A stretch of 64,000 nucleotides of DNA, taken from NCBI RefSeq assembly GCF_004135285.1, contig NZ_CP035494.1, positions 248,001 to 312,000 of the forward strand, read 5' to 3'. Each line of letters starts with the position of its first letter. Position 1 is the stretch's first letter. The position numbers and the translations under genes are program-made. The DNA comes from Microbacterium protaetiae. GTDB lineage: Bacteria; Actinomycetota; Actinomycetes; Actinomycetales; Microbacteriaceae. The notes beneath the pieces were generated by a model. The model was given only the letters and a program-made list of their open reading frames with translations, had not been told where the DNA came from and ran no database searches. Positions 29,030 through 37,258 of this stretch are shown here, in pieces.

Positions 29030-30136
29030 GTGAAGCTCACCCGCATCGCTCCCCTGGGCGCCCTGGTCGCGGCATCCACCCTCGTCTTGGCCGGCTGCGC
29101 TGCCAACGAGGCATCCGCCGACGGCTCCGGCCCCTCGCCCACCGGCGACTCTTCCGCAGCACTGTCCGGCACCATCAACGGCATCGGATCGTCGGCGCAG
29201 GGCACCGCGCAGCAGGCCTGGATCGCCGGCATCCAGACCGCGAATCCCGAGCTGAACATCAACTACGACCCCCAGGGTTCGGGAGCGGGGCGCAAGAGCT
29301 TCATCTCGGGCGCCGCCGACTTCGCCGGCTCCGATGCCGCACTCAGCGACGACGAACTGGCCGGCACCTTCGCGATGTGCGCCGATGGCACCAGCGCCAT
29401 CGACCTGCCGGTCTACATCTCCCCCATCGCCATCGCGTACAACATCGAGGGCGTCGACGAGCTGAAGCTGGATGCCGCGACGATCGCGGGCATCTTCTCC
29501 GGCACGATCACCCGCTGGGACGACGCGAAGATCGCCGCGCTGAACGAGGGTGTGTCGCTTCCGGATGCCGCTATCACAGTCGTGCACCGCTCCGACGACT
29601 CAGGAACGACGCAGAACTTCACCGAGTATCTCGCGGCCAACGCGGCGGACGTGTGGACCGAAGAGCCGTCGCAGACATTCCCGTTCGCTGTCGGCGACGC
29701 CGCCAAGGGCACCTCGGGTGTCGCCGAAGCCGCCAAGAGCGCGAAGAACTCGATCACCTATATCGACGAGTCGGGAGCGGCCGGTCTGTCGATAGCGCAG
29801 CTGAAGGTCGGCGACACGTTCGTGAAGATCTCGGCCGACGGCGCCGCGGCCGTGGTCGCCGACTCGCCCCTGGTCACCGGGCGCGCCGCCGGCGATCTGG
29901 CCATCGCGATCAACCGCACCGACACCCAGGACGGCGCCTGGCCGCTCGTGCTGGTGTCGTACCTGATCGCCTGTCAGCAGTATCAGGACGCCGACAAGGG
30001 CGCCCTGGTGAGCTCGTACATCCAGTACGTGGCCGGCGACGCGGCCCAGCAGGCCGCGGCCGCACAGGCAGGGTCGGCACCGCTGTCGGCCGAGCTGTCG
30101 GCGAAGGTCATCGCCGCGGCGCAGACCATCAAGTAG
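29030..30136 (+). CDS. pstS: Phosphate ABC transporter substrate-binding lipoprotein PstS
   Basis: High-affinity periplasm-side phosphate receptor, anchored to the membrane. 368 residues; signal peptide with lipobox LVLAGC (Cys 23), then the two-lobed phosphate-binding fold. Phosphate-contacting motifs SGAGRKSFISGAADFAGSDA and HRSDDSGTTQNF are intact. The start is a GTG 11-12 bases after GAAGG. First gene of pstSCAB; the PHO box directly upstream indicates RegX3 control. Confidence 0.97.
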   Translation: MKLTRIAPLGALVAASTLVLAGCAANEASADGSGPSPTGDSSAALSGTINGIGSSAQGTAQQAWIAGIQTANPELNINYDPQGSGAGRKSFISGAADFAGSDAALSDDELAGTFAMCADGTSAIDLPVYISPIAIAYNIEGVDELKLDAATIAGIFSGTITRWDDAKIAALNEGVSLPDAAITVVHRSDDSGTTQNFTEYLAANAADVWTEEPSQTFPFAVGDAAKGTSGVAEAAKSAKNSITYIDESGAAGLSIAQLKVGDTFVKISADGAAAVVADSPLVTGRAAGDLAIAINRTDTQDGAWPLVLVSYLIACQQYQDADKGALVSSYIQYVAGDAAQQAAAAQAGSAPLSAELSAKVIAAAQTIK

Positions 30137-30146
30137 TGGGAATCGA

Positions 30147-31073
30147 ATGACGACGAAAGTCACCGTCCGCGTCGGCGACCGGGTGTTCTCCACGATCACC
30201 GTGGTCGCCGGCGCGGTCATCCTCGCCACCCTCGCCGCCGTGGCGATCTTCCTGGTGATCCAGAGCATTCCCGCGCTGGGCGCCGGCGAGGGCGATCTTC
30301 CCAACTCGGCCACGAACTTCTGGCAGTACGTCGGGCCACTCGTGTTCGGCACGGTGTGGGCGGCGTTCCTGGCGCTGCTGTTCGCCACCCCGCTGTCGGT
30401 GGGCATCGCCCTGTTCATCTCGCACTACGCGCCGCGGCGCGTGTCGCAGACGCTCGGGTACATCATCGACCTGCTCGCCGCCGTTCCCTCGGTCGTGTTC
30501 GGCCTGTGGGGCATCGTCGTGCTGGCGCCCCTGGTGCAGCCCCTGTATCAGTGGCTGGGCGACAACCTCGGGTGGATCCCGCTGTTCGCCGGCCCGGTCT
30601 CGGGCACCGGCCGCACGATCCTGACCGCAGCGATAGTCCTCGCGGTCATGGTCATCCCGATCATGACCGCCATCTGCCGCGAGGTGTTCCTACAGGCGCC
30701 GCGGCTGCACGAAGAGGCGGCTCTGGCGCTGGGGGCCACCAAGTGGGAGATGATCCGGATGTCGGTGCTCCCGTTCGCGCGCAGCGGCATCGTCTCTGCG
30801 ATCATGCTGGGTCTGGGCCGGGCGCTGGGCGAGACATTCGCCGTGGCGATGGTGCTCTCCCCGGCGTTCGTCGTCAAGTTCGCCCTGTTGCAGGCGCAGA
30901 ACCCCAACACCATCGCCGCGAACATCGCCCTGCAGTTTCCCGAAGCCACCGGCATCGCGGTCAACACCCTGGTCGCCTCGGGCCTGGTGCTGTTCGCCGT
31001 CACCCTGCTCGTCAACGTTCTCGCGCGCTGGATCGTCAGCCGCCGCGCCGCCTTCTCGGGAGCCAACGGATGA
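30147..31073 (+). CDS. pstC: Phosphate ABC transporter permease PstC
   Basis: 308 residues, six predicted membrane helices. The EAA-type cytoplasmic loop that docks on PstB is seen as EEAALALGATKWEMIRM, followed by GLGRALGETFAVAMVL. It forms the transmembrane channel with PstA. It starts 10 bases after pstS, and its stop overlaps pstA as ATGA. Confidence 0.96.
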   Translation: MTTKVTVRVGDRVFSTITVVAGAVILATLAAVAIFLVIQSIPALGAGEGDLPNSATNFWQYVGPLVFGTVWAAFLALLFATPLSVGIALFISHYAPRRVSQTLGYIIDLLAAVPSVVFGLWGIVVLAPLVQPLYQWLGDNLGWIPLFAGPVSGTGRTILTAAIVLAVMVIPIMTAICREVFLQAPRLHEEAALALGATKWEMIRMSVLPFARSGIVSAIMLGLGRALGETFAVAMVLSPAFVVKFALLQAQNPNTIAANIALQFPEATGIAVNTLVASGLVLFAVTLLVNVLARWIVSRRAAFSGANG

Positions 31074-32182
31074 CCACCACCGTGACAGATGCTCCCGCCC
31101 TCGCCTCGGCCGACGGCATCCCCTCCTCCGCGCCGCTGACCGGGGCCACGCTCCCGCGCGGCACCGCCTGGATGGTGCTGGCCGGCGGCTGGATCTTTGC
31201 CGGCGCCTTCTTCATGCTGCTGTGGGCCGCGGGGGTGACCACGACGTTCAGCCTGGTGGGCACGGTGTTCTTCGGCACCGTGCTGTTCGACATCGTGCTG
31301 TATGCGCTCTCCCGCATCGTCGAGGGCTCGCGCCGGGCGCTGGACCGCCTGGTCACCTCGCTGGTCTCGACGGCGTTCATCATCGCCCTGCTACCGCTGG
31401 TCTCCCTCGTCTGGACGGTCGTGCTCGGCGGCCTCGCCCGCCTCGATGTGGATTTTTTCACGCAGTCGATGCGTAATGTCGTCGGCTCCGGCGGCGGCGC
31501 ACTGCACGCCATCATGGGCACGCTGCTGATCACGCTTGCCGCCGCCGTCATCTCGGTGCCGATCGGCCTGCTCACCTCGATCTACCTCGTCGAGTACGGC
31601 CGCGGCGCATTGGCGAAGGCCATCACTTTTCTCGTCGACGTGATGACCGGCATCCCGTCGATCGTCGCGGGGCTGTTCGTGTTCGCACTTTTCGCGCTCG
31701 TCGCCGGGCCCGCCGTGCGCAATGGCTTCATGGGGGCCGTCGCCCTGTCGGTGCTCATGGTCCCGGTCGTGGTGCGCTCCAGCGAAGAGATTCTGCGCCT
31801 CGTGCCCAACGAGCTGCGTGAGGCCTCGTACGCGCTCGGGGTGCCGAAGTGGCTGACGATCCTGAAGATCGTGCTGCCCACCTCGCTCGCAGGCATCGTC
31901 ACCGGGGTGATGCTGGCGATAGCCCGCGTCATCGGCGAGACCGCGCCACTGCTGCTGGTGACCGGCTTCACCTTCAGCATGAACTACAACCTGTTCGACG
32001 ACCGGATGATGACGCTGCCGGTGTTCGTGTACACGCAGTACACCCAGGCCGCCGGCGTGGGTGCACAGGCGTCCATCGACCGAGCGTGGACGGCCGCGCT
32101 CACCCTCATCGTCATCGTGATGGTGCTGAACCTCGCCGGTCGGCTCATCGCCAAGATCTTCGCGCCCAAGCGCGGCCTGTGA
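31070..32182 (+). CDS. pstA: Phosphate ABC transporter permease PstA
   Basis: 370 residues, somewhat longer than the usual 280-300 because of an N-terminal extension with extra hydrophobic segments (about 32-52, 58-80 and 95-118) before the conserved core. The coupling loop [18 protein letters not shown] and the helix [13 protein letters not shown] are typical of PstA. It starts on the ATG that overlaps the pstC stop. A longer open frame upstream is only the shadow of pstC. Confidence 0.95.
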   Translation: MTTTVTDAPALASADGIPSSAPLTGATLPRGTAWMVLAGGWIFAGAFFMLLWAAGVTTTFSLVGTVFFGTVLFDIVLYALSRIVEGSRRALDRLVTSLVSTAFIIALLPLVSLVWTVVLGGLARLDVDFFTQSMRNVVGSGGGALHAIMGTLLITLAAAVISVPIGLLTSIYLVEYGRGALAKAITFLVDVMTGIPSIVAGLFVFALFALVAGPAVRNGFMGAVALSVLMVPVVVRSSEEILRLVPNELREASYALGVPKWLTILKIVLPTSLAGIVTGVMLAIARVIGETAPLLLVTGFTFSMNYNLFDDRMMTLPVFVYTQYTQAAGVGAQASIDRAWTAALTLIVIVMVLNLAGRLIAKIFAPKRGL

Positions 32183-32198
32183 TTTCCGAAGGAGACCC

Positions 32199-32978
32199 GT
32201 GTCCAAGAGCATCGACGTCACCGAGCTGAACGTCTGGTACGGCGACTTCCTCGCCGTCGAGGGCGTGAGCATGCATATCGCCCCGCGCAGCGTGACGGCC
32301 TTCATCGGCCCGTCGGGATGCGGCAAGTCCACGTTCCTGCGCACGCTGAATCGCATGCACGAAGTCGTTCCGGGTGCCCGCGTGGGCGGCGAGGTGCTGC
32401 TGGACGGAGACGACCTCTACGGTCCCGGAGTCGATCCGGTCGCCGTACGCCGCCAGATCGGCATGGTCTTCCAACGGCCGAACCCCTTTCCGACCATGTC
32501 GATCCGCGACAACGTGCTGGCCGGGGTCAAGCTCAACAACAAGCGCATGTCGCGCAGCGACGCCGACGAGCTGGTGGAGCGGTCGCTGCGCGGCGCGAAC
32601 CTGTGGAACGAGGTCAAGGACCGCCTGGGCAAGCCCGGGTCGAGCCTGTCGGGCGGGCAGCAACAGCGCCTGTGCATAGCGCGCGCCATCGCCGTCTCGC
32701 CGCAGGTGCTGCTGATGGACGAGCCCTGCTCGGCGCTCGACCCGATCTCGACCTATGCGATCGAGGAGCTCATCGCGCAGCTGAAGACCGAGTACACGAT
32801 CGTCATCGTCACCCACAACATGCAGCAGGCCTCGCGTGTGTCGGACAGGACGGCGTTCTTCAACATCGCCGGCACCGGCAAGCCGGGAAAGCTCATCGAG
32901 TACGGCGACACGGCGACGATGTTCACGACACCGCAGCAGCAGGCGACCGAGGACTACGTCTCGGGCCGATTCGGATAG
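32199..32978 (+). CDS. pstB: Phosphate ABC transporter ATP-binding protein PstB
   Basis: 259 residues. Walker [10 protein letters not shown], signature [14 protein letters not shown], Walker [13 protein letters not shown] and switch His in [11 protein letters not shown] are all present, and the last matches the specific PstB version. It powers phosphate import. GTG start with AAGGAG 5 bases upstream; 16 bases after pstA. Ends the pstSCAB operon; the next gene is convergent and begins directly after the stop. Confidence 0.98.
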   Translation: MSKSIDVTELNVWYGDFLAVEGVSMHIAPRSVTAFIGPSGCGKSTFLRTLNRMHEVVPGARVGGEVLLDGDDLYGPGVDPVAVRRQIGMVFQRPNPFPTMSIRDNVLAGVKLNNKRMSRSDADELVERSLRGANLWNEVKDRLGKPGSSLSGGQQQRLCIARAIAVSPQVLLMDEPCSALDPISTYAIEELIAQLKTEYTIVIVTHNMQQASRVSDRTAFFNIAGTGKPGKLIEYGDTATMFTTPQQQATEDYVSGRFG

Positions 32979-33863
32979 TCAGTCGCGCGGGCTGAGCAGA
33001 TAGTCGTTGATGGATGCCGTCAGCGCGCTATCGGCGGAGAGTTCGACGCCGTCGACGGCGCTGATGGGAGCCGCCAGCCGAACGCTGGAGACCAGCCACG
33101 CGGCATCCGCCCTCATCAACGCCTCGACCGGAAGCGTCTCGTACGCCGTCGAATGCCCGAGCTGTGCGAGGTGCTCGAACAGGCTGATCTGGGTCGTGCC
33201 GTGCAGGATGCCGCTGCCCGCGGCCGGCGTGACGAAGCGGCCGTCCTTCTTGAGGATGAGCGAAGCTGTCGGCGCCTCGAGCAGGATGCCGTCACTGGAG
33301 ACGAACACCGCGTCGTCGGCTCCGCGCCGGTGCGCCTCGCGGATCGCCGCCATGTTCACCGCGTACGACAGCGTCTTCGCGCCCAGCAGCAGCCATGGCG
33401 CTCGGTCGGCGGCGCCGCTGTCGATGCCCCGGTCGAGGGTGACGACGCGGATGCCGCGCTCGCGCACCGCGCTGTTGTCGGCCGCTGTCGCGGCGGTCAC
33501 CCAGGCTGTCGGGGCGGGGCCGTGCTCGACTCCGCGGCTGAGGATGAGCTTTATCACCGACTCGCCCGCGCCGCACGCGGCCGCCGCGCGCCCGATGGCC
33601 TGCCGCCACTGGCCGAGGTGCGGCGCGGGCAGATCGCACAGCGCCGCGGAGTGCGCGAGCCGTTCGAGGTGCGCCGCGACCTCTTGCGGATGACCGTCGA
33701 CGACGCCGATCGACTCGAAGATGCCGTCGCCGCGCTGCGTGCTCAGTTCGCTGACGCTCAGCGCCGGCGCTGCCGGGTCGAGCACCGTGAACGTCGCCGC
33801 GAAGTCATCGCAGGCATCGTCGGAGGCTGCCGGGTCGATGAGCAGGGCGAAGTGTGCGGCCAT
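32979..33863 (-). CDS. Aminotransferase class IV (4-amino-4-deoxychorismate lyase-like)
   Basis: 294-residue PLP enzyme of fold type IV. The PLP lysine is in LLGAKTLSYAVNM and the family acidic motif is EAPTASL; the N-terminal GDGIFESI matches lyases such as PabC (aminodeoxychorismate to p-aminobenzoate, for folate) as well as branched-chain and D-amino-acid aminotransferases. No pabB/pabA neighbour is present, so PabC activity is the preferred guess rather than proven. Its stop directly abuts the pstB stop, with no spacer. Confidence 0.85.
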   Translation of the reverse strand: MAAHFALLIDPAASDDACDDFAATFTVLDPAAPALSVSELSTQRGDGIFESIGVVDGHPQEVAAHLERLAHSAALCDLPAPHLGQWRQAIGRAAAACGAGESVIKLILSRGVEHGPAPTAWVTAATAADNSAVRERGIRVVTLDRGIDSGAADRAPWLLLGAKTLSYAVNMAAIREAHRRGADDAVFVSSDGILLEAPTASLILKKDGRFVTPAAGSGILHGTTQISLFEHLAQLGHSTAYETLPVEALMRADAAWLVSSVRLAAPISAVDGVELSADSALTASINDYLLSPRD

Positions 33864-33900
33864 GGCTCGAGCTTAGGACGGCGGCGACCCGGCCCCGGCG

Positions 33901-33988
33901 CGTTCGTCTCGCAGGACGTTTTTTGCGATCCCGGGAGTGTCGGCGGCGTGTCGGGGCCCCTGGCGCAGATCTTCCTGCGAGACGAACG
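33901..33988. repeat. Perfect 16-bp inverted repeat
   Basis: CGTTCGTCTCGCAGGA (33901-33916) and its exact complement TCCTGCGAGACGAACG (33973-33988), separated by 56 bases. It could be a large hairpin in RNA or a two-site operator for the PabC-like gene, whose start is 37 bases away. Confidence 0.75.
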
Positions 33989-34045
33989 CCGCCGGCCGAC
34001 CCGGGAGGGGAATAGGGCGGGGATGCCGTCGGTTAGACTTGATCG

Positions 34046-34123
34046 GCCGGGCCGCAGTAACCCCGGGCTCCATCTTCTGCCGCTTCGAGCGGCCTCGCGC
34101 CGAGAGGCGTTCTGCGGCCCGGC
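34046..34123 (+). ncRNA. Candidate structured small RNA (about 78 nt)
   Basis: A perfect 12-bp closing stem GCCGGGCCGCAG/CTGCGGCCCGGC (34046-34057 with 34112-34123) encloses two smaller hairpins, GCCGC-TTCGA-GCGGC (34079-34093) and CCTC-N7-GAGG (34093-34107). ATTTTCC follows the closing stem. A -10-like TAGACT at 34034-34039 would start transcription about where the stem begins; no good -35 is seen. It does not match tRNA, SRP RNA or 6C RNA features I know. Expression is unproven and a terminator or REP-like element is an alternative. Confidence 0.45.
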
Positions 34124-34153
34124 ATTTTCCTGCCCGCGCGCCACCCCGCCGAG

Positions 34154-34792
34154 TCAGCTCAGCGCGTCCATCCGCCACAGCGCCGCGGCCGCTGTCAGGT
34201 CGCTCGCGATGGTGGCCAACCGCGCGGCTCGCGTGGTCAGCGTCGTGGCACGCTCGGGCTCGGTGCCCTCGTAGTCGTCGGCGACGTGGGTGGCCCCGGA
34301 TGCCTGCACCCGGCTGAACGCGGCGGCGCGCTCGAGCGCCACGGCGAAGTCGCCGTCGAACACCCCTCGAAGAATCCGGTCGACGGTGGCGACGAGCTCG
34401 TCGGGCCCCGACGGCACCGGCGCGCCGGCGATCACCGGGTCGACCGAGGTGATCTCGACGCGGCCGCGCTCGTACAGCAGCGCGGCCGTATCGGGGTCGC
34501 GGTGGATCATCAGCTGCAGCAGATACAGGTTCCACAGCGCACCGGGAAGGCTGCGGGCGGGCGACCGTGACCACAGCTCGGCGATGTCGTCGATACCGTG
34601 CGTGCGGGTGAAGTCGACGAGCCGGTCGACGATCTCGGATTCGGGGTCGGCGCGCACTCGCGAGAGCAGCGCCGTCGCCGTGGAGTGCGCGACCCGCGTC
34701 GCCTCAGCAGGATCGTGCGCGCCGAACAGCCGGTCGAGTTCTTCACCGGCGCGCCGCACCGGCTTGTGAAACTCCCTGCCCGATTGCTGCAC
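34154..34792 (-). CDS. Conserved hypothetical protein
   Basis: 212 residues, all-helical cytoplasmic protein without membrane segments or a known catalytic motif. It begins MQQSGREFHKPVRRAGEELDR, followed by helices rich in Ala, Arg and Asp (for example EIVDRLVDFTRTHGIDDIAELW). Codon use and length are normal and the frame is clean, so it is a real gene, but I cannot name the family. It begins 17 bases after the VOC gene ends, on the same strand, and may be the last gene of the AraC-VOC transcript. Confidence 0.7.
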   Translation of the reverse strand: MQQSGREFHKPVRRAGEELDRLFGAHDPAEATRVAHSTATALLSRVRADPESEIVDRLVDFTRTHGIDDIAELWSRSPARSLPGALWNLYLLQLMIHRDPDTAALLYERGRVEITSVDPVIAGAPVPSGPDELVATVDRILRGVFDGDFAVALERAAAFSRVQASGATHVADDYEGTEPERATTLTTRAARLATIASDLTAAAALWRMDALS

Positions 34793-34809
34793 GCGTCAAG
34801 GCTACGCCG

Positions 34810-35220
34810 TCATGCCGTTCCGTTGATCCGCACGAGGTTGCCGGCCGGGTCGCGAAAAGCACAGTCGCGAGGACCCCACGGCTGGTCCATCGGCTCTTGC
34901 AGCACCTCGGCACCGGTCGCCCGGATGCGCTCGAACGCGGCATCGAGGTCGCTCGTCGCGAACACGATCGGCCCGGGACCTGCGCCCTTCGCGACCAGTC
35001 GGGCGAGCACTTCGGCGTCTTCCGGCGAGCGGCCCGCGCCCGGTGCCGACAAGACGAGCACGACGCCCGGCTGATCCGGCACCCCCATGCTCAGCCAGCG
35101 CCATCCGTTACCCGAGACGTCGTTGAGCACACTCAGGCCGAGGGCATCCCGATAGAACTCGAGAGCGGTGTCGACATCGTCGACGGTGAGTGGAAAATAT
35201 CCGAATGTGATGTCTGTCAT
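34810..35220 (-). CDS. VOC (glyoxalase/bleomycin-resistance) family protein
   Basis: 136 residues built of two beta-alpha-beta-beta-beta modules. The first starts ITFGYFPLTVDDVDTALEFYRDALG, the second ends WGPRDCAFRDPAGNLVRING. VOC proteins bind a metal and catalyse isomerisations, dioxygenations or drug sequestration; the substrate is not evident. The ATG at 35220 gives the normal length; the frame open to 35439 runs through the upstream AraC gene. The AraC-VOC pairing is common and suggests the regulator controls this gene. Confidence 0.88.
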   Translation of the reverse strand: MTDITFGYFPLTVDDVDTALEFYRDALGLSVLNDVSGNGWRWLSMGVPDQPGVVLVLSAPGAGRSPEDAEVLARLVAKGAGPGPIVFATSDLDAAFERIRATGAEVLQEPMDQPWGPRDCAFRDPAGNLVRINGTA

Positions 35221-35272
35221 GCCGGTAACGGTACGCGGCGGCATCCCACCGTGCTTCTCCGATCCTGCTCGA

Positions 35273-35680
35273 TCAGACATACCTCGTCGGCCGGGTGAGA
35301 ACCCTCGCGAAGCACTCCGGCAGAGCCTCAGCGTCGTCGTGTTTGCGCGCACGGTACGCGCTGGGCGTCTCGCCGACGATCTCGGTGAACGTCGAGCTGA
35401 ATGACCCCAGTGATGTCGCGCCCACGGCGGTGCAGGCATCCGTCACCGACATGCCCGCGCGCAGCAGCATCATCGCCCGCTCGATGCGCCGGGTCATCAG
35501 ATACGCATACGGTGTCTCGCCGTACGCGGTCTTGAACTCGCGCGAGAAGTGCGCCGGCGACATGAACGCGCGCGCGGCCATCGTCGGCACGTCGAGCGGT
35601 TTTGCATAGTCGCGGTCCATCAGATCGCGGGCGCGACGCAGGTGTGCGAGCGTCTGGGGTGTCTGCGGGGCGGATGCCAC
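35273..35680 (-). CDS. AraC-family transcription regulator (DNA-binding domain only)
   Basis: 135 residues consisting of the double helix-turn-helix of AraC regulators; the first (VPTMAARAFMSPAHFSREFK) and second (VTDACTAVGATSLGSFSSTF) are both clear. There is no separate effector-binding domain, so the inducer, if any, is unknown. It sits 52 bases upstream of the VOC gene on the same strand and likely regulates it. Confidence 0.92.
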   Translation of the reverse strand: MASAPQTPQTLAHLRRARDLMDRDYAKPLDVPTMAARAFMSPAHFSREFKTAYGETPYAYLMTRRIERAMMLLRAGMSVTDACTAVGATSLGSFSSTFTEIVGETPSAYRARKHDDAEALPECFARVLTRPTRYV

Positions 35681-35826
35681 GGTTCGAGGCTATCGGCGCC
35701 GCGTTCAGAACTCATCCCATCGGGTGCAGAACGGGCCCGACCGCGTCGTTCGGGCACCCCCGCGGACGAGATCGGATGAGTTTTGAACGCCCGACCGACG
35801 CGTCCGACCCGCAGTAGCCTCGAAGC

Positions 35827-37038
35827 ATGCGCATCGCCATCGCCGGAGGCACCGGAACCGTCGGGCGCCTGGTCACCGACCTCGTGCGCCGTCATGGCCA
35901 CGAACCCGTCGTCATCTCCCGCTCGACGGGCATCGACCTGCTCAGCGGAGACGGGCTCGACGCCGTGCTGGCCGGCGTCGATGCGGTGATCGATGTCACC
36001 AGCACGGCATCGATGTCGGCAGCGGCATCCATTCGGTTCTTCGAGACCGCGACCCGCAATCTTCTGGCCGCCGAGCAGCGCGCCGGGGTGCGGCACCATG
36101 TCGTGCTGTCGATCATCGGGATCGACAGCGTCGAGAAGGGGTACGGCTACTACCAGGGCAAGCGCGCGCAGGAGCACATGGTTCAGACCGGGCCGATTCC
36201 CTCCTCGCTTCTGCGTGCCACGCAATTCCACGAGTTCGCCCGGCAGATGTTCGAGCGGATGAAGGTGGGCCCGTTCGTGCTCGTGCCCACCATGCGCTCG
36301 CAGCCGATCGAGGCGGCCGAGGTCGCCGCCCGACTCGTCGAGCTGGCCGAGGGTGTGCCTGCCGGACGGGTGACCGACATCGCCGGACCGCGTGTGGAGC
36401 GCATGGCCGACCTCGCCCGGCGCTATGGCCGCGCGGCCGGACTGCCGGGGCGCGTCGTCGAGCTGTCGCTTCCGGGTGGCTCGGGACGTCAGATGCGCGA
36501 CGGAAGCCTTCTGGCCGGCACCTCGGCGCAGCTGCGCGGACAGGACTTCACGACATGGCTGCGCCAGCAGACAGGGTCAGACGGCGAGGCGAAGGCGCAA
36601 CGTCCGATGGGGGTGGCGGGCATTCCGCTCGTGCGCGCCCCGCTCCCCCAACCGCCCGAGCCGTCGCTGACGAACGCCCGCGAACTGATCGCGGGGCTGC
36701 AGACGGCCGGAATGCCGATCACCCTGACCATTGACGGCGACGAGCGCCGGTTGCCCGTAAACATCGACGAGGCCGCGTTCCGCGCGCTGCAGGAGGGCGT
36801 CGGCCTCGTGCTCACCCGCACGCGCGGGGTGGATGCCGCGGCCACGGTGCGCTATCTGGCGCAGGCGGTCGAGATCGAGGTCAGCCACGGGCCCGGCAGA
36901 GTGACCCCGCACGCCCAACTGTCCGCGACGCTCAGCCGCTCGCGCACCGAGATCCGTCGGCTGGGCGGGGCCGTGGCATCCGGCCCCACCGCCGACGGCG
37001 GGTTTCGCGTGTCGGCGACGATCCCGACACCCGGCTGA
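35827..37038 (+). CDS. NmrA-like NAD(P)-binding domain fused to a degenerate histidine-kinase ATPase domain
   Basis: 403 residues in one uninterrupted frame. Residues 1 to about 255 are an atypical short-chain dehydrogenase/NmrA domain: IAGGTGTVGR binds the cofactor, with LRATQFHEFARQM typical of NmrA-like proteins. From about 284 to the end the sequence follows the ATPase half of NarL-type sensor kinases (AGMPITLTIDGDERRLP, FRALQEGVGLVL, AATVRYLAQAVEIEV, GGFRVSATIP). The N-box Asn and the glycine-rich ATP-lid motifs are missing, so the second domain probably cannot bind ATP normally. I know of no such fusion as a standard family. There is no partner regulator next door; function unknown. Confidence 0.83.
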   Translation: MRIAIAGGTGTVGRLVTDLVRRHGHEPVVISRSTGIDLLSGDGLDAVLAGVDAVIDVTSTASMSAAASIRFFETATRNLLAAEQRAGVRHHVVLSIIGIDSVEKGYGYYQGKRAQEHMVQTGPIPSSLLRATQFHEFARQMFERMKVGPFVLVPTMRSQPIEAAEVAARLVELAEGVPAGRVTDIAGPRVERMADLARRYGRAAGLPGRVVELSLPGGSGRQMRDGSLLAGTSAQLRGQDFTTWLRQQTGSDGEAKAQRPMGVAGIPLVRAPLPQPPEPSLTNARELIAGLQTAGMPITLTIDGDERRLPVNIDEAAFRALQEGVGLVLTRTRGVDAAATVRYLAQAVEIEVSHGPGRVTPHAQLSATLSRSRTEIRRLGGAVASGPTADGGFRVSATIPTPG

Positions 37039-37080
37039 ACGAGCGGTGCCACTCACACCGGTTGAATTCCGTCAATGGTT

Positions 37081-37086
37081 TAGACT
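37081..37086 (+). promoter_or_regulatory. Candidate -10 box for tRNA-Lys
   Basis: TAGACT, 39 bases before the mature tRNA 5' end. The same hexamer precedes the candidate RNA at 34046. No convincing -35 at 17-18 bases. Confidence 0.4.
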
Positions 37087-37125
37087 GCCGACAGGTGCCG
37101 CACATCTTGTACGGCACTTATGTTC

Positions 37126-37200
37126 GCCCCCGTAGCTCAGAGGCAGAGCAACCGGCTTTTAACCGGTGGGTCGAGATATCGTAATTCTCCGGGGGCACCA
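37126..37200 (+). tRNA. tRNA-Lys (anticodon UUU) with an abnormal T arm
   Basis: 75 bases with encoded CCA. Acceptor GCCCCCG/CGGGGGC is perfect, D stem GCTC/GAGC with a short 7-base loop, anticodon stem ACCGG/CCGGT with loop CTTTTAA (anticodon TTT). The T arm reads GAGAT-ATCGTAA-TTCTC: only 4 of 5 pairs form (T.T next to the loop), and the invariant T54 and A58 are swapped to A and T; T55, C56 and a purine at 57 remain. Either a specialised tRNA or a decaying copy. Confidence 0.85.
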
Positions 37201-37258
37201 TATTCTCGTTGTACGCCATGGCTCCGACATCGCGGAACCTCGGCGACAGCAGGAGGCA

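Larger units (their letters stand above)
33864..34153. other. Intergenic region with two inverted repeats, no protein gene seen
   Basis: A 290-base gap between two minus-strand genes. It holds a 16-bp perfect inverted repeat (33901-33916 with 33973-33988) and a cloverleaf-like hairpin (34046-34123), annotated separately. Weak frames in it have no family features. The promoter of the PabC-like gene should be near its left end. Confidence 0.6.

Noticed and set aside
30356..32182. 608-residue frame spanning pstC and pstA
   Set aside because: Its first part is the shifted shadow of pstC; pstA starts at the ATGA overlap at 31070.
34046..34123. Assignment of the hairpin RNA to SRP RNA, 6C RNA or a tRNA
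   Set aside because: No GGAAG-type SRP tip, no two C-rich loops, and no anticodon or T-loop consensus.
37126..37200. Attachment site for a mobile element at tRNA-Lys
   Set aside because: No integrase nearby and no direct repeat of the tRNA 3' end found in the flanking sequence.
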